From Amnibacterium setariae (GTDB lineage Bacteria > Actinomycetota > Actinomycetes > Actinomycetales > Microbacteriaceae): a stretch of DNA of 64,000 nucleotides. The position numbers and the translations under genes were made by a program. The number at the start of each line of letters is the position of its first letter. Position 1 is the stretch's first letter. A model generated the notes under the pieces. The model made no database searches, was not told the origin of the DNA, and was given only the letters and a program-made list of their open reading frames with translations. This document shows, piece by piece, positions 34,468-41,655 of the stretch. The DNA is taken from NCBI RefSeq assembly GCF_003581425.1, contig NZ_QXTG01000003.1:124293-188292 (forward strand). Reading direction: 5' to 3'.

Positions 34468-35940
34468 ATGTCCGTGGACGACGAGAAGGCCCTGCTGGCG
34501 GGGATCCCGACGGGGCTGCTGATCGGCGGCGAGTGGCGGGACGCCGCCGGCGGGAAGCGGTTCGACGTCCTCGACCCGTCGACGGGCGACGTGCTCGCCT
34601 CGGTCGCCGACGCGTCGCCGGAGGACGGGATCGCGGCGCTCGACGCGGCCGTCGCCGCGCAGGACGAGTGGGCGGCGACCGCGCCCCGGAAGCGCTCCGA
34701 GATCCTCCGCGGCGCCTGGCAGATCATGCAGGACCGCAAGGACGACCTCGCGCTGCTGATGACGCTCGAGATGGGCAAGCCGCTCGCGGAGGCCGCGGGC
34801 GAGGTCGTCTACGGCTCCGAGTTCTTCCGCTGGTTCGCGGAGGAGGCGGTGCGGATCACCGGCCGCTACGGCGTCAACCCGGAGGGGTCGGGGCGCACGA
34901 TCGTCTCACAGCACCCCGTCGGGCCGTGCTACTTCATCACCCCCTGGAACTTCCCGCTCGCGATGGCGACGCGGAAGATCGGCCCGGCGCTCGCCGCCGG
35001 CTGCACCGTCGTCGTGAAGCCCGCGGAGCTGACGCCGCTCACGACGCTGCTCACCGCCTCGATCCTCGAGGAGGCGGGGCTGCCCGCCGGCGTGCTGAAC
35101 GTCGTGCCGACCACGTCGGCCGGCGCGCTCACCGAACCGGTCCTGAAGGACCCGCGGCTGCGGAAGCTGAGCTTCACCGGGTCCACCCCGGTCGGCAAGC
35201 GGCTGCTCGCCCAGGCGGCCGAGAACGTGCTGCGCACCTCGATGGAGCTCGGCGGCAACGCGCCGTTCCTCGTCTTCGACGACGCCGACCTCGACGCCGC
35301 GGTGACCGGTGCGATGCTCGCGAAGTTCCGCAACGTCGGCGAGGCCTGCACGGCGGCGAACCGCTTCATCGTGCACGAGGCGGTCGCGGACGAGTTCGCG
35401 GAGCGGCTCACCGCCGAGGTCGAGGCGGTGAAGGTCGGTCGCGGCACGGAGGAGGGCGTGCAGGTCGGTCCGCTCATCAACGCCGCCGCCGTGTCGAAGG
35501 CCGACGACCTGGTCCGCGACGCGGTCGACCGGGGCGCCGAGGTGCGCCTCGGCGGCGGCCCGGTCGACGGCCCCGGCACCTTCTACGCGCCGACCGTGCT
35601 CGACCGCGTGTCGGCCGGCAGCGACATCCTCCGCACGGAGATCTTCGGCCCGGTCGTGTCCATCGTCCGGTTCCAGGACGAGGCGGAGGCGGTGCGGCTC
35701 GCGAACGACACCGAGTACGGCCTCGTGTCCTACGTCTTCACGCAGGACCTCGCCCGCGGTCAGCGGATGATCGAGCGCCTGCAGACCGGGATGATGGGCC
35801 TGAACGTCGGCGTCATCTCCAACGCGTCGGCCCCGTTCGGCGGCGTCAAGCAGTCGGGCGTCGGCCGCGAGGGCGGCTTCGAGGGCATCCACGAGTACCT
35901 CTCGACGAAGTACACGATGACCCCGTCCCCCTTCGCCTGA
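34468..35940 (+). CDS. gabD: NAD(P)-dependent succinate-semialdehyde dehydrogenase
   Basis: Aldehyde dehydrogenase, 490 aa, of the succinate-semialdehyde group. PWNFPLAM (near residue 155), FTGSTPVGKRL (near 237), catalytic Glu in MELGGNAP (near 265), catalytic Cys in GEACTAANR (near 299) and EIFGPVVSIVRF near 400 are all present. Likely feeds GABA or related carbon into the TCA cycle; no GABA transaminase is adjacent, so the substrate within the family is by similarity. ATG with AGGAGG 6 nt upstream and a TAGGAT box at 34443. Converges on the ABC exporter across a repeat-filled 304-bp gap. Confidence 0.92.
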   Translation: MSVDDEKALLAGIPTGLLIGGEWRDAAGGKRFDVLDPSTGDVLASVADASPEDGIAALDAAVAAQDEWAATAPRKRSEILRGAWQIMQDRKDDLALLMTLEMGKPLAEAAGEVVYGSEFFRWFAEEAVRITGRYGVNPEGSGRTIVSQHPVGPCYFITPWNFPLAMATRKIGPALAAGCTVVVKPAELTPLTTLLTASILEEAGLPAGVLNVVPTTSAGALTEPVLKDPRLRKLSFTGSTPVGKRLLAQAAENVLRTSMELGGNAPFLVFDDADLDAAVTGAMLAKFRNVGEACTAANRFIVHEAVADEFAERLTAEVEAVKVGRGTEEGVQVGPLINAAAVSKADDLVRDAVDRGAEVRLGGGPVDGPGTFYAPTVLDRVSAGSDILRTEIFGPVVSIVRFQDEAEAVRLANDTEYGLVSYVFTQDLARGQRMIERLQTGMMGLNVGVISNASAPFGGVKQSGVGREGGFEGIHEYLSTKYTMTPSPFA

Positions 35941-35950
35941 CCCCGAGCCC

Positions 35951-36180
35951 CCCGCGGGACCTCTGCCGCCCTTCCGCTGGTGGAGGTGCGGGCGCAGAGC
36001 TCCCCGAGAGCGCTCGTGCGGGCGATCTCGAGGCCCCGCGGGACCTCTGCCGCTCCTCCGCTGGTCGAGGTGCGAGCGCAGAGCTCCCCGAGAGTGCTCG
36101 TGCGGGCGATCTCGAGGCCCCGCGGGACCTCTGCCGCTCTTCCGCTGGTCGAGGTGCGAGCGTAGCGAGCCTCGAGACCA
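35951..36180. repeat. 84-bp tandem repeat, about 2.7 copies
   Basis: Copies start at about 35951, 36035 and 36119 with a constant 84-bp period; the third diverges after about 62 bp. Each unit carries GCGGGACCTCTGCCGC, a TGGTCGAGGTGCGAGCG core, and GCGGGCGATCTCGAGG. The third copy switches to GTAGCGAGCCTCGAGACC, an intergenic motif that resembles one I recall from Microbacteriaceae genomes. It fills the 304-bp space between convergent gabD and the ABC exporter. Open in one frame on each strand because the period is a multiple of 3, but no start, ribosome site or domain supports a gene. Confidence 0.85.
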
Positions 36181-36244
36181 TGCCACGCGGGCGATCCAGA
36201 GGCTCCTTCGTCGCACCTCGATCAGCGGGGCGGCCGGGCGGACG

Positions 36245-38056
36245 TCAGACGAGCAGCTGGGTGGCGGCGAGCTCGCGGTAGAGCGGGCTCGTCGTGAGCA
36301 GCTCCTCGTGCCGGCCGGCGGCGACCGCGCGGCCGCCGTCGACGACCACGATCTGGTCGGCGTCGACGACGGTCGACAGCCGGTGCGCGATCACGATGGT
36401 GGTGCGTCCCTCCGAGGCCGCCGCGAGCGAGTCGCGGAGCAGCTGCTCGTTGCGGCCGTCGAGGTTCGACGTCGACTCGTCGAGCAGCAGGATCGGCGCG
36501 TCCGCGAGCAGGGCCCGCGCGATCGCGAGCCGCTGGCGCTCGCCGCCGGAGAGCAGCACCCCCTCCTCCCCGACCTCGGCGTCGAGGCCCTCGGGATGCT
36601 TCAGCACGGTCGCGCGGAGGTTCACCGCGTCGAGCGCCCGGAGGACGTCGTCGTCGGTCGCCAGCGGCGCGGCGAGCCTCAGGTTGTCGCGGATGGTGCC
36701 CGCGAGGGCGGGCGCGTCCTGCTCGACGTAGCCGAACTGGCTGCGCAGCACGTCGCGGGGGAGCCGCTTCACGTCGACGCCGCCGACGCGCACGGCGCCG
36801 CCGTCCACGTCGTAGAAGCGCTCGAGCAGCGCGAGCATCGTGCTCTTGCCCGCGCCGGACGGGCCGACCAGGGCGGTGCGGGTGCCGCGCGGGACGGTGA
36901 ACGAGACGTCGTGCAGCACGTCGACCCGCTCGCCGTCGGCGCCGCGGTAGGAGAACGAGACGCCCTCGAACTCGACGGCGGGCGCCTGGACCCGGGTCGG
37001 CTCGAGCCGCTGGTCCGCGGCGTCGGTCGCGGTCTCGGCGGGCAGGTCGAGCACCTCGGTGATCCGCCCGAGGGCGCCGAGCGCGCTCGCGACGGAGCTG
37101 GCGGCGCCGAACGCGCTGCCGAGCGGCATCACCATCAGGAACAGGAACAGCAGGAACGCGACGAGGCTGCCGATGCCGATCGCGCCGGACGCGACGCGGA
37201 AGCCGCCGACCCCGATGACGACGAGGAAGGCGAGGTTCAGGGTCAGGGAGGCGACGGGGACGACCGGCGCGGAGGCCCGGGCGACGCCGAGCCCGGCCGT
37301 CCAGGCGCGGCGGGCGCCCGCGAGCACGGACTCCGTCTCGCGGTCGGTGGCGCCGGAGGCGCGGATCGTGCGCACGGCGGAGATCGAGCGCTCGACGTCC
37401 GCGGTGAGGGCGCCGACGGCGTCCTGCTGCGCCCGGCTCGCGACGCGGATGCGGCGCGAGAGCCCGCCGACGACGACGATCGCGAAGACCACGATGAGGA
37501 GCGTGAGCCCGAGCAGGACCGGGTCGAGCAGCGCCATCCCGACGAGGGCGCCGACGAAGGTGAAGGCGCCGCCGACCGCGTCGACGAGGCCCTGCGTCAG
37601 CACCGCGTAGAGCAGCGTCGTGTCCGTGCCGACGCGGGCCACGAGGTCGCCGGTGCGGCGCCGGTCGAAGTCCGCGACGGGCAGGCGCAGCAGGTGCCGG
37701 ATCAGGCGCGTGCGGGCCGAGAGCACCACCGAGGTGCCGGTGCGCTGCAGCAGGTAGTGCTGCACGCCGGAGATGACGGCGCCGACCGCGACGATCGCCG
37801 CGACCAGGCCGACCACGCCGCCGAGCGGCTGCGCGCGCTGGACGCGGGTGACGACCTGCTCGACGAGCAGCGGCTGGGCGAGCGACAGGGCGGCGCCGAC
37901 GATGCTCAGCACGACGACCGCGGCGATCGGGCCGCGGTGCTCGGCGAGGTAGGGGAGGAGGTCGCGGAGCCGGGCGCGGGGCCCGCTGTCGGCCGATCGG
38001 CGGAGGAGGCCGCGCCGGGGCGCGGCGGCGGTGCTCGTGGTCATGTCGACGTCCAT
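36245..38056 (-). CDS. ABC exporter, fused membrane and ATPase domains
   Basis: 603-aa type IV ABC exporter half-transporter, probably a homodimer or partner of an unlinked half. Residues ~35-320 form the six-helix membrane domain. The ATPase has Walker A GPSGAGKST (near 400), the signature LLSGGERQRLAIARALL near 500, and Walker B ILLLDESTS near 527. Likely exports a lipid, peptide or drug; substrate unknown. ATG 38056 or 38044 (MTTSTAAAP) are both possible. Directly downstream of a 70-aa helix-turn-helix protein (37-bp gap) whose promoter carries two palindromes, so expression is probably controlled by it. Confidence 0.93.
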   Translation of the reverse strand: MDVDMTTSTAAAPRRGLLRRSADSGPRARLRDLLPYLAEHRGPIAAVVVLSIVGAALSLAQPLLVEQVVTRVQRAQPLGGVVGLVAAIVAVGAVISGVQHYLLQRTGTSVVLSARTRLIRHLLRLPVADFDRRRTGDLVARVGTDTTLLYAVLTQGLVDAVGGAFTFVGALVGMALLDPVLLGLTLLIVVFAIVVVGGLSRRIRVASRAQQDAVGALTADVERSISAVRTIRASGATDRETESVLAGARRAWTAGLGVARASAPVVPVASLTLNLAFLVVIGVGGFRVASGAIGIGSLVAFLLFLFLMVMPLGSAFGAASSVASALGALGRITEVLDLPAETATDAADQRLEPTRVQAPAVEFEGVSFSYRGADGERVDVLHDVSFTVPRGTRTALVGPSGAGKSTMLALLERFYDVDGGAVRVGGVDVKRLPRDVLRSQFGYVEQDAPALAGTIRDNLRLAAPLATDDDVLRALDAVNLRATVLKHPEGLDAEVGEEGVLLSGGERQRLAIARALLADAPILLLDESTSNLDGRNEQLLRDSLAAASEGRTTIVIAHRLSTVVDADQIVVVDGGRAVAAGRHEELLTTSPLYRELAATQLLV

Positions 38057-38093
38057 GATCCTCGGCTCCGGCGGGTGCGCGTGCCGAGCGGGG

Positions 38094-38306
38094 TCAGCGG
38101 CGGCCGTACCGCTTGTGCACGGCCTGCCGCGTCACGCCGAGGATCGTGGCGATGAACGCCCAGGAGGCGCCGCCGACGCGGGCCCGCCGCACGGCGACGG
38201 CCTCGGCGCGGTCGAGCTCCCGGCGCTGCTCGGCGATCCGGCGCAGCACCTCGAACGGGTCGCCGGACTCGGCGGCGGTGACGGTCACGGCGTCCTCCTC
38301 GGGCAT
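38094..38306 (-). CDS. Small helix-turn-helix regulator of the ABC exporter
   Basis: 70-aa protein. Residues ~18-45 form a charged helix (FEVLRRIAEQRRELDRAEA); residues ~45-70 are a helix-turn-helix (ASWAFIATILGVTRQAVHKRYG) ending three residues from the stop. It has no sensing domain, so any input must come through partner proteins, oligomerisation or level. Transcribed toward the ABC exporter. Two perfect palindromes lie in the 53-bp region before its start, one ending 2 nt from the ATG, so autoregulation is likely. Not assigned to a named family; similar short proteins occur in actinobacteria. A DNA-binding role is inferred from the HTH and operators. Confidence 0.8.
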   Translation of the reverse strand: MPEEDAVTVTAAESGDPFEVLRRIAEQRRELDRAEAVAVRRARVGGASWAFIATILGVTRQAVHKRYGRR

Positions 38307-38308
38307 GT

Positions 38309-38324
38309 GTCAACTCTAGTTGAC
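38309..38324. promoter_or_regulatory. Proximal palindromic operator
   Basis: GTCAACTCTAGTTGAC, perfect 7-bp arms around CT, ends 2 nt before the ATG of the 70-aa regulator and covers where its -10 should lie. Confidence 0.82.
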
Positions 38325-38342
38325 GCCCGAGGAGGACGATCT

Positions 38343-38358
38343 GTCAACCCGGGTTGAC
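38343..38358. promoter_or_regulatory. Distal palindromic operator
   Basis: GTCAACCCGGGTTGAC, a fully symmetric 16-mer whose minus-strand reading includes TTGACA, a perfect -35. Its centre is 34 bp from that of the proximal operator and it abuts the MFS stop codon by 1 bp. Confidence 0.82.
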
Positions 38359-38359
38359 G

Positions 38360-39769
38360 TCAGGGCGCTGCGGGCGCCTCCGCCACGCTCGCCTCGAGCA
38401 GGTCGACGTCCCGCGTCTCGCGCGAGAGCAGCAGCGCGACGAACGTGATCACGGCCGCGCCGGTCAGGTACAGGCCGACCAGCGTGATGTCGCCGTCCCG
38501 CTGCCAGAGCAGCACCGCGACGATCGGCGCGATGGAGGCGCCGAGGATGCTCGCGACGTTGTAGGCGATGGCGGAGCCCGTGTACCGGACGTTCGTCGGG
38601 AACAGCTCCGGCAGCAGAGCCCCCATCGGGCCGAAGGTCAGGCCCATCAGCGCCAGACCCACCGCGAGGAACGCGGTGGTGACGACGGGGGCGCCGGCGC
38701 TGCCGCCGAACCAGACCTCGAACGACAGGCCGAAGAGGGCGATGAGCGCCGTCGTGACGAGCAGCATCGGCCGGCGGCCGAACCGGTCGGCGAGCAGGCC
38801 GGCGACCGGCGTGAAGACGCCGAAGAACACGACGCCGATGATCAGCATGACGAGGAAGTCGTTGCGGAGGTAGCCGAGGCCGATCTGGAACGTCGCCGGG
38901 TTGAACGGCTTGCCGGCCGCCTCCGCCGCCGCCTGCCCGGCCGCGACGCTGCCCTTCGCGGTGCCGTACGTCAGCGTGAAGGTGGTCATGAAGTAGAAGA
39001 GCACGTAGGTCGCGACCATGATGAACGTGCCGAGGATCACGTTCCGCCAGCTCGAGCGGAACACGCGGCCGAGCGGCACGCGGGCGCGCGTGCCGGTCTC
39101 GAGCGTCCGGGTGAAGGCCGGGGTCTCCACGAGCCGGAGCCGCACGTAGAGGCCGACGATCACGAGGACGGCCGACAGCAGGAACGGCACGCGCCAGCCC
39201 CACGCCGCGAAGGCGGCGTCGCTCATCGTGAGCGACAGCACGAGGAAGAGCGTGTTCGCGAGGATGAACCCGATGGGCGCGCCCAGCTGCGGGAACGTGC
39301 CGTAGATCGCCCGCTTCGAGCGGGGCGCGTTCTCGGTCGCGAGCAGCGCGGCGCCGCTCCACTCGCCGCCGAGGCCGATGCCCTGCGTGAAGCGCAGCAC
39401 GGCGAGCAGGGCGGGGGCGGCGATGCCGATGGCGGAGAACGTCGGCAGCACGCCGATGAGGAACGTCGCGATGCCCATCACGAGCAGCGACGCGACGAGC
39501 GTCGCCTTGCGGCCGACCCGGTCGCCGAAGTGGCCGAACAGGACGGATCCGACCGGACGGGCGAGGAACGCCAGCCCGAAGGTCACGAACGACGACAGCT
39601 GCGCAGCGGCCGGGCTGTCGTTCGGGAAGAACAGCGCCGGGAAGACGAGGACTGCGGCGGTCGCATAGACGTAGAAGTCGTAGAACTCGATCGAGGTGCC
39701 GACGAGGCTGGCGACGATCACCCGACCCCGGCTGTTGACGGGCGGCTGAGCGGCGGCGATCGAGGACAT
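38360..39769 (-). CDS. MHS-family MFS transporter
   Basis: 469-aa major facilitator of the metabolite:H+ symporter group (citrate, shikimate, proline/betaine, dicarboxylate carriers). The MHS hallmarks GTSIEFYDFYVYATAAVLV (near residue 24), GHFGDRVGRK (loop 2-3, near 84) and GIGLGGEWSGAALLA (near 145) are clear, with 12 predicted helices. It lies between the HTH/ABC unit and an IclR regulator followed by a CitE-like lyase, which suggests uptake of a carboxylic acid. ATG at 39769 overlaps no gene; a 45-bp gap separates it from the IclR gene. Confidence 0.92.
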   Translation of the reverse strand: MSSIAAAQPPVNSRGRVIVASLVGTSIEFYDFYVYATAAVLVFPALFFPNDSPAAAQLSSFVTFGLAFLARPVGSVLFGHFGDRVGRKATLVASLLVMGIATFLIGVLPTFSAIGIAAPALLAVLRFTQGIGLGGEWSGAALLATENAPRSKRAIYGTFPQLGAPIGFILANTLFLVLSLTMSDAAFAAWGWRVPFLLSAVLVIVGLYVRLRLVETPAFTRTLETGTRARVPLGRVFRSSWRNVILGTFIMVATYVLFYFMTTFTLTYGTAKGSVAAGQAAAEAAGKPFNPATFQIGLGYLRNDFLVMLIIGVVFFGVFTPVAGLLADRFGRRPMLLVTTALIALFGLSFEVWFGGSAGAPVVTTAFLAVGLALMGLTFGPMGALLPELFPTNVRYTGSAIAYNVASILGASIAPIVAVLLWQRDGDITLVGLYLTGAAVITFVALLLSRETRDVDLLEASVAEAPAAP

Positions 39770-39814
39770 GGCGGCTCCGGGGGCTCGGCGGACCTCCGAG
39801 CCTACCGAGCCCGC

Positions 39815-40546
39815 TCAGCGGATGATCGGGATGGCTCCGGTCGGGGGCGCGCCCATGGCGCGGGCGATGCTCCGGGCCGTGGTGAGCACGACGGGCGCGA
39901 GCGACCTCGGCGAGGCGGGCGCGTTGTTGATGCCGAGGGCGCCGACGACCTCGTCGCCGACGACGACCGGTGCGGCGACGGAGACGGTGCCGGCCGCGTT
40001 GCTGCGCAGCTCGAGGTGGCCCTGGCGCCGGGCGACCTCGACGGCGGCGCGGACCTTCGCGACGGCGCCCGGGGTGCCGTCCCAGCGGCGCTCGAGCGGG
40101 CCGTCGAGCACCGCGTCGGCGACGGGCTTCGGCGCGGCGGCGAGCAGCACGAGGCCGCTGCAGGAGGCGTGGGCGGGCAGGCGGTCGGGCCCGCGGCCCG
40201 GGGCGGTGCCCTCGCTGCGGTCCACGACGACCGTGTCGGTGCCGTCCAGCACGACGAGCTGCACCGGCTGCCCGGTGACGTCGGCGAGGTCCTGCAGGTA
40301 GGGGTGCGAGACGTCCTCCGGCGCGACCTCGCGCTGCGCGAGGGAGCCGAGCTCCTGCATGTGCTGGCCGATGCGGAACCGGCCGGAGGGCAGCCGCTCC
40401 AGCAGGCGCTCGTTCACGAGCTGACCGGCGAGGCGGTGCGTGGTGGTGAGGGGCAGCTCGGCGCGGTCCGCGAGCTCCGTCAGCGACAGCTCCGGGCTCT
40501 CCGCGCCCGCGAAGGCGTCGAGCACGCCGACGGCGCGTCCCAGCAC
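39815..40546 (-). CDS. IclR-family transcriptional regulator
   Basis: IclR-type regulator, 243 aa from GTG 40546. Winged helix-turn-helix at residues ~1-60 (LSLTELADRAELPLTTTHRLAGQL), followed by the effector-binding domain ~70-240 (LQDLADVTGQPVQLVVLD; ASCSGLVLLA). Usually controls an adjacent catabolic gene; here MHS transporter and CitE-like lyase flank it. The family's conserved SVLGRAVGVLDAF extends upstream of the GTG: residues LDNQTDERDRS are encoded by 40579-40547, and CTG 40579 has GGAG 6 nt upstream, so a non-standard start is possible. Confidence 0.9.
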   Translation of the reverse strand: MLGRAVGVLDAFAGAESPELSLTELADRAELPLTTTHRLAGQLVNERLLERLPSGRFRIGQHMQELGSLAQREVAPEDVSHPYLQDLADVTGQPVQLVVLDGTDTVVVDRSEGTAPGRGPDRLPAHASCSGLVLLAAAPKPVADAVLDGPLERRWDGTPGAVAKVRAAVEVARRQGHLELRSNAAGTVSVAAPVVVGDEVVGALGINNAPASPRSLAPVVLTTARSIARAMGAPPTGAIPIIR

Positions 40547-40733
40547 CGAGCGGTCGCGTTCATCCGTCTGGTTGTCCAGTGCCTGCTCCGATGTCCGTCG
40601 GTCGGTGAGCCGGGATGGCTCGGTGGGCCGGTGGAGTTGCCCGACATGGGCGCGGCGGGGCAGGGTGCCGGTCCGCCGTTATCGGGATGTTACACGTCGT
40701 GTCAACTGCCCCGCGTTCCGGGGGCACGGAGGG

Positions 40734-41579
40734 TCAGAGCGGGTTCACGCCGAAGGCGGTCGCGAGCTTCTCGATCTTCTGGGCGCGGCCCAGGCGGGGC
40801 AGGTCGCTGCCGTCCCGGATGACGCGGCCGCGGGCCTCGAAGTCGGCGAGGAAGTCGCGGGCCCAGGCGACGTCGGAGGGGGTCGGGCTGATCACCTCGT
40901 TGATGACGGGGAGCTGGCCGACGTCGAGGCAGAGCTTGCCCGTCATGCCGAGCGCGACCGTCGTGTGCGCCTGCTCGCGCAGCACGGGGTGGCTCGACCC
41001 GACGGTCGGGCCGTCGATCGGGCCGGGGAGGCCGCCGACCCGGCTCGCGACGACGAGGCGGGAGCGCGGGTAGGCCATGGCGAGGTCGTCCGCGCTCGTG
41101 CCGGTGTCGCGCCGGTAGTCGCCGCTGCCGAAGGCGAGGCGGAACGCGCCACGGGCCCCCGCGATCTGCACGGCCGCCTCGATGCCGACGGCGGACTCGA
41201 TGAGGGGCAGCACGGGGACCGCGCCGCCGAGCCGGTCGAAGGTCTCGGTGACGTGCTCCGACGCCTCCGTCTTGGCGAGCAGCACGCCGTCGAGCCCGTC
41301 GACGCCGGCGAGCTGCGCGACGTCCTGCTCCCAGAACGGCGTCGAGCGGTCGTTGATGCGAACCCAGGCCCGGTTGCCCGCCGAGAGCCACGCGATGACG
41401 TCGGACCGGGCCTGGTCCTTCTTCGCCGGGTCGACCGCGTCCTCCACGTCGAGGATGATCTGGTCCGCGCGGGAGGCGCGGGCGGCGTCGAACGTCTCGG
41501 GCCGGTTGCCGTTCACGAGCAGCCAGGAACGGGCGATCTCGGGGTCGACGGTCCGTCGACGGCTCTCCGTGCTGCTCAC
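40734..41579 (-). CDS. HpcH/HpaI aldolase or CitE-like lyase
   Basis: 281-aa member of the HpcH/HpaI/citrate lyase beta superfamily. CitE-like features are SWLLVNGNRPETFDAA (near residue 18), ADQIILDVEDAVDPAKKD (near 42; acidic metal ligands), PLIESAVGIEAA (near 135) and MTGKLCLDVGQ. These enzymes cleave or hydrolyse malyl-CoA-like or citramalyl-CoA-like thioesters; which one is unclear. GTG 41579 is chosen for GGAG 6 nt upstream; longer in-frame extensions run into non-coding-looking DNA. Probably cooperates with the IclR/MHS pair in organic-acid use. Confidence 0.87.
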   Translation of the reverse strand: MSSTESRRRTVDPEIARSWLLVNGNRPETFDAARASRADQIILDVEDAVDPAKKDQARSDVIAWLSAGNRAWVRINDRSTPFWEQDVAQLAGVDGLDGVLLAKTEASEHVTETFDRLGGAVPVLPLIESAVGIEAAVQIAGARGAFRLAFGSGDYRRDTGTSADDLAMAYPRSRLVVASRVGGLPGPIDGPTVGSSHPVLREQAHTTVALGMTGKLCLDVGQLPVINEVISPTPSDVAWARDFLADFEARGRVIRDGSDLPRLGRAQKIEKLATAFGVNPL

Positions 41580-41655
41580 GCGCTGCTCCGTTCCCCGCGG
41601 CATCGCGGCCGGTGCGACGGTACCGGACCGCCGCCCGGAGCCGGCCGGGCCGGCG

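Noticed and set aside
35980-36165. Small protein encoded by the tandem repeat
   Set aside because: Open only because the period is a multiple of 3; no ribosome site or start with support.
35951-36180. CRISPR array
   Set aside because: Units are contiguous 84-bp copies without short repeats separated by unique spacers, and no cas genes are nearby.
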